From NCBI RefSeq assembly GCF_001951155.1, contig NZ_CP016359.1, forward strand, positions 496,001 through 560,000: a DNA stretch of 64,000 bases, given 5' to 3'. A model generated the notes under the pieces. It was not told the DNA's origin, did no database searches, and saw only the letters and a list, made by a program, of their open reading frames with translations. The DNA comes from Christiangramia flava JLT2011. GTDB lineage: Bacteria; Bacteroidota; Bacteroidia; Flavobacteriales; Flavobacteriaceae. Below, in pieces: positions 53,201 to 61,864 of the stretch (positions within the stretch are counted from its first letter, which is position 1; each line of letters starts with the position of its first letter). Position numbers and translations under genes: made by a program.

Positions 53201-53808
53201 TGATCAAAGCCCTAATATTCGATTTCGGAGATGTTTTTATCAATCTCGATAAAGATGCGATGAATAGCCGACTGAAAGATTTCGATATCCACGAACTTCC
53301 GGAGGCGCTGCACGCTAAAAACCGGGAATACGAACAGGGTTTTGTCACTTCCGATGAAATTTCAGAAAATTACCGAACAGAATTCCCTAATATGGCCAGC
53401 GAAGATTTTGTGGATTCGTGGAATTCGATCTTGTTAGATTTCCCGGAATATCGCCTGAAATTCCTTCAGAAACTTGCGGAAGAAAAAGATTATTTGCTGA
53501 TCCTGTTGAGCAATACCAACGAAAACCACATCAATTATATCCAGGAAAATGTGAGTTTTTATGAGGATTTTAAAAATTGCTTCGATGCGTTTTATCTTTC
53601 ACACGAGTTAGGAATGCGCAAGCCCAATCCCGAAATTTTCGAACATATCCTGGACACCCATGAGCTGGAACCCTCAGAATGCCTTTTTATAGACGATACC
53701 CGTGAAAATACGGAAGTTGCCGAAAGACTGGGTTTTCATACCTGGAACCTCGAACCAACCCGCGAAGATGTGATCGACCTGTTTACCACTAAAAAAGAAC
53801 TATTTTGA
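53200..53808 (+). CDS. HAD family hydrolase (YihX-like, subfamily IA)
   Basis: A 202-residue HAD phosphatase. Motif I is IFDFGDVFINLD (nucleophile D8), motif II LLSNTNENH, motif III the lysine in GMRKPNPEIF, and motif IV FIDDTRENTEVAERLGF. The four-helix cap follows motif I. YihX-type enzymes act on sugar phosphates; after ribD a role as the missing 5-amino-6-ribitylamino-uracil phosphatase is an attractive inference but not shown. Confidence 0.88.
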   Translation: MIKALIFDFGDVFINLDKDAMNSRLKDFDIHELPEALHAKNREYEQGFVTSDEISENYRTEFPNMASEDFVDSWNSILLDFPEYRLKFLQKLAEEKDYLLILLSNTNENHINYIQENVSFYEDFKNCFDAFYLSHELGMRKPNPEIFEHILDTHELEPSECLFIDDTRENTEVAERLGFHTWNLEPTREDVIDLFTTKKELF

Positions 53809-54677
53809 TCTACCTGCTTTTAAGCATTCTTTCATCCACGGTCATTTTCGTGATCTTCAGACTGTTTAAAAAATTTGAAATCAACACGCTGCAGGCGATC
53901 ATTTTCAACTATTTCGTTGCCTGTGCGGTGGGCCTCACCTGGTTTATCCCAAATCCAGACATTCGCGTTATTCCTCAAAAAGACTGGTTTTTAGGTGTCA
54001 TCATTCTGGGTTTTTTATTCATCGCCGTTTTCAATCTCGCGGCCATCACCACGCAAAGAAGCGGACTTTCGGTTGTGGCGGTCGCCAGCAAAATGTCGGT
54101 AGCCATCCCGGTGCTTTTCGGTATTTTCCTGTACCAGGAGAGTACGGGTTTAGGGAAAATCTTCGGAATAATCCTGGCGCTGTTTGCGGTGTACCTAAGT
54201 TCGATAAAAACCAATAAAAGCCTCAATATTCAGCCAAAAAACCTGATTTTTCCGCTGCTGGTCTTCTTCGGAAGCGGAATCATCGATACGAGCATCAAAT
54301 ACCTGGAAGCTAATTATGTAGCTAATGAAGATGTGGGACTTTTCTCTTCAGCTATTTTCGCATTTGCCGGAATCACGGGAATAAGCATTCTAACCATACA
54401 GGCATTCAGCAACAAACTGAAATTTCAGTGGAAAAATGTAATGGGCGGGATCGTTCTGGGCATTCCGAATTATTTTTCGATCTACTTCCTGGTGATGGCT
54501 CTTCGGAATCCCGATTTTGAAAGTTCCACGCTCTTTACCCTGAATAATGTAGCGATCGTTACCCTTTCAACGTTACTGGGAATCGCTCTTTTCCGGGAAA
54601 GACTGATCAAACACAACTGGATTGGTTTGGCCCTGGCAGTAATAAGTATCATCTTAGTGGCAAGAAGTGCGGTATGA
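53805..54677 (+). CDS. EamA-like (DMT superfamily) transporter
   Basis: A 290-residue membrane protein with ten predicted helices in two EamA-like repeats (first about 1-135, second about 150-290; ALRNPDFESSTLFTLNNVAIV and LFRERLIKHNWIGLALAVIS are typical of the second). It likely exports a small metabolite; the substrate is unknown. The TTG start at 53805 overlaps the HAD stop by 4 nt, and the YigZ gene overlaps its stop, so ribD, HAD, EamA and YigZ form a tight operon. Confidence 0.85.
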   Translation: MIYLLLSILSSTVIFVIFRLFKKFEINTLQAIIFNYFVACAVGLTWFIPNPDIRVIPQKDWFLGVIILGFLFIAVFNLAAITTQRSGLSVVAVASKMSVAIPVLFGIFLYQESTGLGKIFGIILALFAVYLSSIKTNKSLNIQPKNLIFPLLVFFGSGIIDTSIKYLEANYVANEDVGLFSSAIFAFAGITGISILTIQAFSNKLKFQWKNVMGGIVLGIPNYFSIYFLVMALRNPDFESSTLFTLNNVAIVTLSTLLGIALFRERLIKHNWIGLALAVISIILVARSAV

Positions 54678-55288
54678 AAGACACCTATAAAAGCATCACA
54701 AAAGCCTCTCCTGAAGTTTTATTCAAAGATCGAAATTCGAAGTTTTTTGGTTACGCCTACCCGGTAAAGACAGAAGATGAAGTAAACGAGATCCTGGAAG
54801 ACCTCAAAAAGCAACATCACAAAGCCCGACACTGGTGCTACGCCTGGCAATTTGGAAAGGAAGAAGAACAGCAGCGCTATCGTGCCAATGATGATGGCGA
54901 GCCATCCAATTCAGCAGGAATGCCTATTTACGGCCAGATCCAGTCTTTTGAAGTGACCAATATTCTAATCGTGGTAGTGAGGTATTTTGGCGGGGTCAAA
55001 CTGGGAGTTGGCGGACTCATCAATGCCTATAAAACAGCGGCACAAATGGCTTTGGAATCTTCAGAAATCATCACGCGAACGATAGATGAAATTTTCGTCA
55101 TTCAATTCGATTATCCAGAAATGAACAAGGTCATGCAGGTGATCAAGCAACAAAACCTGAATGTTATTGACCAGAAACTGGAACTGGATTGTAGGATTTT
55201 TATTTCAGTTCGAAAGAACGAAGCCGAAGAAATTTTCACCAAATTCGACAATACCTATAAAGTAAAAATTTCCCGACTGGAGAATTAA
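54674..55288 (+). CDS. YigZ/IMPACT family protein
   Basis: A 204-residue protein with the UPF0029/IMPACT N-terminal domain (KFFGYAYPVKTEDEV, HWCYAWQFG, NDDGEPSNSAGMPIYGQI, VVVRYFGGVKLGVGGL) and a C-terminal ferredoxin-like domain (DUF1949). Homologues bind nucleic acid or translation components, but the exact role is unsettled. It is the last gene of the ribD group, and its stop overlaps the convergent thioesterase stop by 4 nt. Confidence 0.9.
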   Translation: MKDTYKSITKASPEVLFKDRNSKFFGYAYPVKTEDEVNEILEDLKKQHHKARHWCYAWQFGKEEEQQRYRANDDGEPSNSAGMPIYGQIQSFEVTNILIVVVRYFGGVKLGVGGLINAYKTAAQMALESSEIITRTIDEIFVIQFDYPEMNKVMQVIKQQNLNVIDQKLELDCRIFISVRKNEAEEIFTKFDNTYKVKISRLEN

Positions 55289-55683
55289 TTTTTTAGTTTC
55301 TCCAAAATATATTCGGGACAACGAATCGGTTTTCGGGTTTTGGCGTCCATAAAAACCAAAACGGTACTTCCCGAAGTCACTTTTTCACCTTGTTCATTCC
55401 AGATAAAATAGTCAAATATTATTTTAACATTTGGCAGTTCCCGAAGGCGCGTTTCAATGCGCAGATTTTCATCGAAGTACACCGGTTTATGGTACTTAAG
55501 ATTTAACTCGAAGACCGGCAACATTACCCCTTCCCGCTCCATGCTCGCATAAGAAATCCCCAGCTCGCTCAACCACTCAATTCTCGCAATTTCAAGGTAT
55601 TGCGGATAATTCCCATGATGCACCACTCCCATCTGGTCGGTCTCGGCATAACGAACTTTAACATTTGAAACGTATGATTTCAT
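55285..55683 (-). CDS. Acyl-CoA thioesterase (YbgC/4HBT hot-dog family)
   Basis: A 132-residue single hot-dog domain. The 4HBT signature VRYAETDQMGVVHHGNYPQYLEIA begins near residue 9, with the catalytic aspartate D16 and H22. It hydrolyses short or aromatic acyl-CoA esters; YbgC homologues associate with the Tol system, which is not adjacent here. It is transcribed alone, away from dnaA. Confidence 0.9.
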   Translation of the reverse strand: MKSYVSNVKVRYAETDQMGVVHHGNYPQYLEIARIEWLSELGISYASMEREGVMLPVFELNLKYHKPVYFDENLRIETRLRELPNVKIIFDYFIWNEQGEKVTSGSTVLVFMDAKTRKPIRCPEYILEKLKN

Positions 55684-55887
55684 AGTATTTTGACTGGCTG
55701 TTTGAAGAGGTTTTTCTATCTTGAATGTCGGAAGGAAGTATGCATAAAATTTTCTTAAAATTCAACCCAAAATTCGTTTTTTTTTTACAATTTTTGTTCA
55801 CATATTTGTTCCGCTCAAGTCGGGGATCGTAATCCCTTCGGCTACCATTTTGAACTTGCTACTAACCTTAATAACGTTTAATCAATA
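55684..55887. other. Intergenic region upstream of dnaA
   Basis: The 204-bp divergent gap between the thioesterase and dnaA is AT-rich, with a poly-T run near 55787. One sequence, TTGTTCACA at 55793-55801, matches 7 of 9 bases of the DnaA box TTATCCACA. There is no cluster of boxes, so this is not a convincing oriC. Confidence 0.4.
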
Positions 55888-57315
55888 ATGTCGAAAACTG
55901 CGCAATCGGTTTGGAATAACTGTCTGTCTTTTATTCAGGATAACATTACACCCCAAGCATATAAAACATGGTTTGAACCTATCCAGGCAGTTAAACTTAC
56001 AGATTGTGCACTTAGCATCCAGGTACCTTCAAAATTTTTCTATGAGTGGCTGGAAGAACATTATGTGAAATTATTGAAAGTAGCACTCACTCGCGAGCTT
56101 GGTGAAAAAGCCAAACTGGTGTATGTGATCAAGATGGAAAACACCTACGGCAACAAACTTCCTTTTACCGAGAAGATCCCAAGTACCCAAAGATCGAATA
56201 TGCAGTCACAGGAAGTTGATGTCCCGATAAAGAATAAAAGTCCGGAACTTAAAAATCCGTTCATCATACCGGGAATTCGAAATGTAAAGATCGAGTCCCA
56301 ACTGAATCCCAATTACAATTTCGAGAATTTCCTGGAGGGAGAATCCAATCGCCTTGCCCGCTCTGCCGGTCTTGCGGTAGCCAACAAACCTGGAGGAACC
56401 TCTTTCAATCCTCTGTTGATTTTTGGCGGGGTTGGTCTCGGAAAAACCCACCTGGCACATGCCATTGGGGTGGAAATCAAGGATAAGTACCCGGAAAAGA
56501 CTGTTTTATATATTTCTGCTGAAAAATTCACGCAGCAGTATATTGAATCTGTCAAAAAGAACAACCGAAACGACTTTATCCATTTTTACCAGATCATCGA
56601 TGTGCTGATCGTGGATGATATCCAGTTACTTTCCGGAAAAGCAGGAACACAGGACGTATTTTTCCATATTTTCAACCATCTGCACCAGAATGGTAAACAG
56701 GTGATCCTTACCAGCGACAAAGCTCCGGTTGATATGCAGGATATTGAACAGCGATTGCTTTCCCGTTTTAAATGGGGACTTTCCGCAGAGCTTCAGCATC
56801 CAGATTTTGAAACGCGCGTATCGATCATCAAGAACAAGTTGTATCGTGACGGGGTGGAAATGCCTGAAGATATCGTGGAATTCCTGGCTAACAACATTAA
56901 AACTAATATCCGCGAGCTGGAAGGCGCCATCATTTCGCTGATCGCCCACTCTTCTTTTAACAGAAAAGACATTACACTGGAACTGGCGAAAAAGATCGTA
57001 GACAACTACGTGAAAAATACCAAACGCGAGGTTTCCATTGATTATATCCAGAAAGTAGTGAGCGATTATTTCCAGATGGACGTGGACACTTTGCAGTCTA
57101 AAACACGGAAACGACATATCGTTCAGGCCAGACAACTGGCCATGTTCTTTGCGAAAAAATTCACCAAGGCATCTCTTGCCAGTATTGGTTCGCAAATTGG
57201 AAGCCGCGACCACGCTACCGTTCTGCATGCCTGCAAAACTGTTGACAATCTCGCTTCTACTGATAAACAATTCAAGAAATTTGTTGAAGACCTCAACAAA
57301 AAACTGACGCTGTAA
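55888..57315 (+). CDS. dnaA: Chromosomal replication initiator protein DnaA
   Basis: A 475-residue initiator. Domain I covers about 1-85 (VWNNCLSFIQDNI). The AAA+ domain has YNFENFLEGESNRLA, Walker A GGVGLGKTHLAHAIG (about 179-193), Walker B VLIVDDIQLL and sensor 1 ILTSDK. The C-terminal domain IV holds the DnaA-box helix-turn-helix with SRDHATVLHACKTVD. The length is normal and all parts are present. It is followed 2 bp later by the phosphatase gene. Confidence 0.97.
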   Translation: MSKTAQSVWNNCLSFIQDNITPQAYKTWFEPIQAVKLTDCALSIQVPSKFFYEWLEEHYVKLLKVALTRELGEKAKLVYVIKMENTYGNKLPFTEKIPSTQRSNMQSQEVDVPIKNKSPELKNPFIIPGIRNVKIESQLNPNYNFENFLEGESNRLARSAGLAVANKPGGTSFNPLLIFGGVGLGKTHLAHAIGVEIKDKYPEKTVLYISAEKFTQQYIESVKKNNRNDFIHFYQIIDVLIVDDIQLLSGKAGTQDVFFHIFNHLHQNGKQVILTSDKAPVDMQDIEQRLLSRFKWGLSAELQHPDFETRVSIIKNKLYRDGVEMPEDIVEFLANNIKTNIRELEGAIISLIAHSSFNRKDITLELAKKIVDNYVKNTKREVSIDYIQKVVSDYFQMDVDTLQSKTRKRHIVQARQLAMFFAKKFTKASLASIGSQIGSRDHATVLHACKTVDNLASTDKQFKKFVEDLNKKLTL

Positions 57316-57317
57316 AT

Positions 57318-57797
57318 ATGAAATTTCGGGTTTTGATGGTGTGTCTTGGAAATATTTGCCGGTCACCCCTTGCCGAAGGTTTGCTGAAATCTAAAGTTGC
57401 GGCTTCGGAAATTTTTGTTGATTCAGCCGGAACCGGGAACTATCATGTTGGAGATTCGCCAGACAGGCGCTCGATTGCTATTGCCCGCCGTTACGACCTT
57501 GACATTACCGACCAGCGAGGCAGGCAGTTTTCCGTAGAAGATTTTGACAATTTCGACCTCATTTTCGCGATGGATAATTTCAACTACCGCGATATCTTGG
57601 AACTCGCCAGAAATGAAGCCGACCGAAAAAAGGTTCATCTCATTCTCAACGAGATTTTCCCGGGTGAAAATGTAGATGTGCCTGATCCATACCACGGCGG
57701 CGAGCAGGGATTTGAAAATGTTTACCAGATGCTGAATGAAGCCTGCGATAATATTGCCAAAAAACTGACAGAAGGAGCCTATGACCTCTCACGGTAA
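57318..57797 (+). CDS. Low molecular weight protein-tyrosine phosphatase
   Basis: A 159-residue phosphatase with the P-loop C9-L-G-N-I-C14-R15-S in MVCLGNICRSPLAEGLL and the general-acid loop DVPDPYHGGEQGF near residue 120. It dephosphorylates tyrosine residues or small phosphoesters in the cytosol; a kinase partner is not in the window. It lies between dnaA (2 bp) and the methylase gene, which it overlaps by 17 nt. Confidence 0.93.
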   Translation: MKFRVLMVCLGNICRSPLAEGLLKSKVAASEIFVDSAGTGNYHVGDSPDRRSIAIARRYDLDITDQRGRQFSVEDFDNFDLIFAMDNFNYRDILELARNEADRKKVHLILNEIFPGENVDVPDPYHGGEQGFENVYQMLNEACDNIAKKLTEGAYDLSR

Positions 57798-58506
57798 CAA
57801 AGGTAATTTATACCTCATCCCTGTAAGTCTTGGTGATGCCGACCCAAAACGTTCATTTCCTGAATGGAATACCCACATCATTGATTCGCTCGAACACTTT
57901 ATCGTGGAAAACGAGAAATCTGCAAGGCGCTTCATTAAGCAGTTACTTCCCGAAAAATCACAGCAGACACTCCGGTTAAAAGGCTTGAATAAGTTTACGG
58001 AACCTTCTGAAATTCCCAATTTCCTGGACGCAGCAAGAGAAGGCCACAATATGGGATTATTGAGCGAAGCCGGTTGTCCCGGCGTGGCTGATCCCGGGGC
58101 CGAAATCGTCAAACTCGCGCACCAATCCGGAATTCAGGTGATTCCATTGGTAGGCCCCTCCTCTATCCTGCTCGCCATGATGGCCAGCGGAATGAACGGG
58201 CAAAGTTTCACTTTTCATGGATATTTACCTATCGATAAAAAAGACCGGAAACAGGAACTGCGCAATCTGGAAAAAATTTCTCTGGAAAAGAATCAGGCGC
58301 AGATTTTCATTGAAACGCCATATCGAAACATGAAAATGCTGGAAGACCTGGTGAACTGCCTGCATCCGGCAACTCGAATTTGCGTAGCCTGCGACCTAAC
58401 GCTTCCTTCAGAATATATCAAAACCGCAACTGCTTCAGAATGGAAAAAAAATACGGAAGACCTTCATAAAAGGCCTGCCATTTTCATCCTTCAGAAAGAA
58501 ATTTAG
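57781..58506 (+). CDS. Tetrapyrrole-methylase-fold SAM methyltransferase (RsmI-like)
   Basis: A 241-residue protein of the RsmI/tetrapyrrole methylase fold. It has NLYLIPVSLGD at the start, LLSEAGCPGVADPGAEIV and PLVGPSSILLAMMASGMNGQSFTFHGYLP, which parallel the SAM-binding region of RsmI (16S rRNA C1402 methylation). It differs from true RsmI in the N-terminal strand, so it may be a second paralogue typical of Bacteroidota. The stop overlaps that of the convergent lysozyme-like gene by 4 nt. Confidence 0.85.
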   Translation: MTSHGNKGNLYLIPVSLGDADPKRSFPEWNTHIIDSLEHFIVENEKSARRFIKQLLPEKSQQTLRLKGLNKFTEPSEIPNFLDAAREGHNMGLLSEAGCPGVADPGAEIVKLAHQSGIQVIPLVGPSSILLAMMASGMNGQSFTFHGYLPIDKKDRKQELRNLEKISLEKNQAQIFIETPYRNMKMLEDLVNCLHPATRICVACDLTLPSEYIKTATASEWKKNTEDLHKRPAIFILQKEI

Positions 58507-59171
58507 GCTTTCAGGTTTTCTTTATCAACGCGGGCATTTTTTACGGCTTCCACGAAAGAAACATCGTAACCGCCAAAACGCTTCATGTAATTCCTGATGG
58601 TTGTTCCAAAGGCATCGCTAAAAGCCTGCGCGCCCCAGCTGCGAAGGTATTTCTTCACACTCCCGGGACCGGCAAGATGCGCAGCAGCAAGGATTCCAGA
58701 TTCGGTTACCTGCACCCCGTTAATGGTCTTTCCTACGAACCGCTTAATATCTCGCTGTAAAATCCACTTATTACGGGAAGCATTGGCATAAAATGCTGCC
58801 TCCTGCAAAGCCGGTGAATCGAGAAACGCATCCAGGTCATAAATCCCCAAAAGCTTTAAAGTACCGGCACCAAACTGGTATTTACCCAAATAACCAAATT
58901 CATTGATAGTGCGGTAATCGCTTCTGGATTCTTTAAACCCGATCGCCTCCTTGAACCCTACGTAGGTTTCACCAATGAACGGCGCCGTACGGTTCAGTTC
59001 ATAGACAGGCTGCATCTCTTCCTTGAAATCCTGGACCGTGTAATCCAGGTCGAGGTGGGTGGTAGAATAATCATCTACATTGATTTTAGCAGCGTCTTTA
59101 GTAGAAAAACTAAAAAAGATAGAGCCCGCTGCAAGAGGCAAGATTGAAAATTTTGCAATTTTCTTTCTCAT
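58503..59171 (-). CDS. Exported lysozyme-like peptidoglycan hydrolase (putative)
   Basis: A 222-residue exported protein (signal peptide about residues 1-22). The core GFKEAIGFKESRSDYRTINEFGYLGKYQF is split over about 29 residues near position 72 and resembles lytic transglycosylase folds, with a catalytic glutamate candidate in FKESRSDY and the GYLGKYQFG turn. The later AAHLAGPGSVKKYL also fits. It may cut peptidoglycan in the periplasm; the assignment rests on pattern similarity. A perfect -7 box TATATTTG lies upstream. Confidence 0.65.
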   Translation of the reverse strand: MRKKIAKFSILPLAAGSIFFSFSTKDAAKINVDDYSTTHLDLDYTVQDFKEEMQPVYELNRTAPFIGETYVGFKEAIGFKESRSDYRTINEFGYLGKYQFGAGTLKLLGIYDLDAFLDSPALQEAAFYANASRNKWILQRDIKRFVGKTINGVQVTESGILAAAHLAGPGSVKKYLRSWGAQAFSDAFGTTIRNYMKRFGGYDVSFVEAVKNARVDKENLKA

Positions 59172-59251
59172 TGCTTTTGTTTTCGAAAGGTTAACAGGGA
59201 AAGAAAATTTTATCTTAAATTTTCACACACCCCCCTTTCATATTCGCGGCG

Positions 59252-59259
59252 CAAATATA
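59252..59259 (-). promoter_or_regulatory. -7 promoter box of the lysozyme-like gene
   Basis: TATATTTG on the minus strand is a full TAnnTTTG match, giving a leader of about 75 nt that includes a C-run copied as G. No clear -33 TTG was seen. Confidence 0.5.
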
Positions 59260-59379
59260 TAACAATTTTTAAAAATCTGAACTACAGCCTGTTAAACGTT
59301 TTTTAAAATTATTATAGTCTTAACTGAAAAATAACTTATTGGCGCAGAAGTGTTTAGAAAATCCTAATAAAAAAACCGA

Positions 59380-60423
59380 TTAACGGCGTATGCCGTTCTT
59401 GTTTACCCAATTCACATATTGCTGCTTATTCCGGATATGTTGCGCGTGGGTTTTGGCAAATTTATGATAACCGAAATTTTCCACGTCGGCCACGAAATAG
59501 ATAAAATCATGCTTTTCATAATTTAAAACTGCGTCGATCGAAGATATATCTGGCATAAAAATGGGCCCCGGGGGCACACCTGCATATTTATAGGTATTGT
59601 AAGGTGAATCGATTTCCAGGTCTTTATACAGCACTCTTTTGATCACGGTGTCAAAATCCTGCTGCTGCCTTTTGATAGAATAGATCACCGTAGGATCGGC
59701 ATCTAATTTCATTCCGCGATTAATCCTGTTCATATACACTCCAGCCACACGTGGGCGCTCCTCCACCTTTGCCGTTTCCTTCTGAACGATGGAAGCCAGA
59801 GCAATTACTTCGGAAGGCTTTAACCCTATTTTTTCTGCTTTCTGAAGGCGTTCCTGGTTCCAGAAACGATTGTATTCTTTCTGCATACGATCCCGAAATT
59901 CTTCCGCAGATGTATTCCAGTATAGTTCATATTTATTGGGCACGTACATTCCCAAGGCCGATTCCCTATCAAACGAAGCATTCTTAAGGAATTCCTCATC
60001 CTGAAAGGCTTTCAGCAGGGAAAGACTGTCGGCTTCTATCTGTTCCGCAATTCTTCCTGCAAGATTTTCCAGGCGTTCCTGATTGTTAAAAACAACTGAA
60101 ACTGGCTGGTTTCCACTTCTAAGTGCATTTACCAACTCATTGTTGTTCATTCCTTTCCTGATGAGGTAGCGACCAGGACGAACATTCGTGGCATAGCCTT
60201 TCTTCTGGGCAACAATCTGGAAACTTTCCAGATCTTTCAGATAAGGTTTAAGCGAATCTGAAACGGTTGAAAAACCGGCGCCCGTTGGAATATAAACTGC
60301 ATGAGTGCTTTCCTTAAAATCAGTGTTCGCAGAAAAAATGCTGTTATAAATATAGTAGCTGAAGATCGCAAGACCTATCGCGATCAGGATGGAAACGACA
60401 AATAATATTTTTTTAATGTACAT
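59380..60423 (-). CDS. mltG: Endolytic murein transglycosylase MltG (YceG)
   Basis: A 347-residue membrane-anchored protein (one N-terminal helix, about residues 6-28) with a LysM-like subdomain followed by the YceG catalytic domain. The catalytic glutamate lies in LASIVQKETAKVEERP, and ADPTVIYSI and YNTYKYAGVPPGPI are further signatures. It cleaves nascent glycan strands and may set their length. It overlaps the GNAT gene by 11 nt, in the order dapF-GNAT-mltG. Confidence 0.94.
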   Translation of the reverse strand: MYIKKILFVVSILIAIGLAIFSYYIYNSIFSANTDFKESTHAVYIPTGAGFSTVSDSLKPYLKDLESFQIVAQKKGYATNVRPGRYLIRKGMNNNELVNALRSGNQPVSVVFNNQERLENLAGRIAEQIEADSLSLLKAFQDEEFLKNASFDRESALGMYVPNKYELYWNTSAEEFRDRMQKEYNRFWNQERLQKAEKIGLKPSEVIALASIVQKETAKVEERPRVAGVYMNRINRGMKLDADPTVIYSIKRQQQDFDTVIKRVLYKDLEIDSPYNTYKYAGVPPGPIFMPDISSIDAVLNYEKHDFIYFVADVENFGYHKFAKTHAQHIRNKQQYVNWVNKNGIRR

Positions 60424-60943
60424 CGTTGATTAATTGATACAGAAATTCATCTTTAAACTCCCCGTTAAAAAGTGACCAGTCCTTCTTCAGTCCTACTTTA
60501 CGGAAACCATTATTTTCAAAAACCCTACGGCTATCTTTGTTTTCGGCGGCAACATTCGCGTAGACCTGGTGCACGCCCAAGTGCTTGAAACAGTAATCAC
60601 AGAGCAATTTCAGACTTTCAGAGCCATAACCTTTATTCCGGTCTTTCTTTTTCGCCACCAGGATCCCAATGGCTGCCCGCCGGTCTCTAGGCTCCAGGTC
60701 AAACACATCGATGAGCCCCACGGCTCGGTGTCTTTTGGTACAGATTACCAGGCGCAGTTGTTTGATGTCATAAATATCCCGATGAGCATTTTCAAGATAC
60801 TGCCGAATTAAAAACTTAGAATAAGGCGTTTGCGTGGCACTGATCTCCCAAAAATCCTCATTATTCTCAATTTCATGAACAAAATCGAGATCTTCGGGTT
60901 CCAGCGCACGTAAATAAACCTTTTTTCCGGTAAGTGTTAGCAT
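60413..60943 (-). CDS. GNAT family N-acetyltransferase
   Basis: A 176-residue acetyltransferase resembling SpeG/RimL-type proteins. It opens KVYLRALEPEDLDFVHEIEN, has the CoA region ILVAKKKDRNKGYGSESLKLLCDY and the end AENKDSRRVFENNGFRKVG. The substrate is unknown. Overlaps with dapF (7 nt) and mltG (11 nt) place it in a cell-wall operon. Confidence 0.9.
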   Translation of the reverse strand: MLTLTGKKVYLRALEPEDLDFVHEIENNEDFWEISATQTPYSKFLIRQYLENAHRDIYDIKQLRLVICTKRHRAVGLIDVFDLEPRDRRAAIGILVAKKKDRNKGYGSESLKLLCDYCFKHLGVHQVYANVAAENKDSRRVFENNGFRKVGLKKDWSLFNGEFKDEFLYQLINDVH

Positions 60944-61725
60944 ACAATCTCCCCTTTAAAAACCTGTTCTGCAGGGCCAATGAGCCAAACATCCTCGTAA
61001 GATCCATCCTCATTTCTTCGGAATTTAACTTCCAGTTCGCCTCCCTCTACCTTCAGCTGAATATGATCTGACGTGGTAAGTCCCTTTTTCGAAGCGGCGA
61101 TCGCCACGGCAGTAACGCCGGTTCCGCAGGAAAGCGTTTCATCTTCCACCCCGCGCTCGTAGGTGCGAACGGCAAAACGATTTTCACCCAAAGCTTCGAC
61201 AAAATTGACATTGGTACCTGCCTGGCCATATCTTTCAGAATAACGAATTTCGGAACCCTCCTTTTTCACGTCCATGCCTCCGATATTTTCTGCGAATAAT
61301 ATATGATGAGGGGAACCGGTATCCAGAAAAACGAATTCATCGTTCGCGGTAATTCCAGCCACATTTTGCATTTTCAAGCTAACGATACCATCCTGTATAT
61401 GCGCCTCGTGGTGACCGTCTATAGCTGAAAAACTGGCAGAATTTTGAATGACACCCAGGAATTTGGCAAATGCCACGAGACATCTTCCGCCATTCCCGCA
61501 CATACTGCTTTCATTTCCGTCGGAATTAAAATAGACCATTTTAAAGTCTTCCCCGGCATTTTCCGGATGCTCCAGGCAAATAAGTCCGTCTGCTCCGATA
61601 CCAAACCTACGATCACATAGTTTTTCGATCAATTTGGTATTGTTTTTGGATAATTTGAGGTCGCGGTTATCGATCATGACAAAATCGTTTCCCGTGCCCT
61701 GATATTTGTAAAAAGTCAGTTTCAT
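60937..61725 (-). CDS. dapF: Diaminopimelate epimerase
   Basis: A 262-residue cofactor-free racemase that converts LL- to meso-diaminopimelate. The two catalytic cysteines are C76 in SSMCGNGGRC and the second in ETLSCGTGVTAVA. The opening FYKYQGTGNDFVMIDN is conserved. I chose ATG 61725 because the longer frame from 61746 adds seven residues not found in homologues. With dapA at 43.5 kb the window holds two lysine/peptidoglycan pathway genes. Confidence 0.95.
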   Translation of the reverse strand: MKLTFYKYQGTGNDFVMIDNRDLKLSKNNTKLIEKLCDRRFGIGADGLICLEHPENAGEDFKMVYFNSDGNESSMCGNGGRCLVAFAKFLGVIQNSASFSAIDGHHEAHIQDGIVSLKMQNVAGITANDEFVFLDTGSPHHILFAENIGGMDVKKEGSEIRYSERYGQAGTNVNFVEALGENRFAVRTYERGVEDETLSCGTGVTAVAIAASKKGLTTSDHIQLKVEGGELEVKFRRNEDGSYEDVWLIGPAEQVFKGEIVC

Positions 61726-61864
61726 ATTCTGCTGAAAAAGTGGCACAAATATACAATAATGATCGAGAAAGCCTGCCTGTTAAATGCTAGTTAAAAAGGC
61801 GCACAGGTATACTAAAGCTTGATCGCGTTCAGTTAAAAGTGTAATATTAAAACAACATCCGAAA

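Noticed and set aside
55811-55857. tRNA 3'-end-like sequence ending GGCTACCA upstream of dnaA
   Set aside because: The T-loop lacks the conserved TTCRA pattern, the stem does not pair well, and no acceptor or anticodon partner is present upstream.
55684-55887. oriC next to dnaA
   Set aside because: Only one imperfect DnaA box was seen and no cluster or clear unwinding element; dnaA is often not at oriC in Bacteroidota.
56626-57366. A 246-codon open frame antisense to dnaA
   Set aside because: It lies wholly opposite the conserved dnaA domains and the phosphatase start, has no recognisable domain, and its openness follows from dnaA codon usage.
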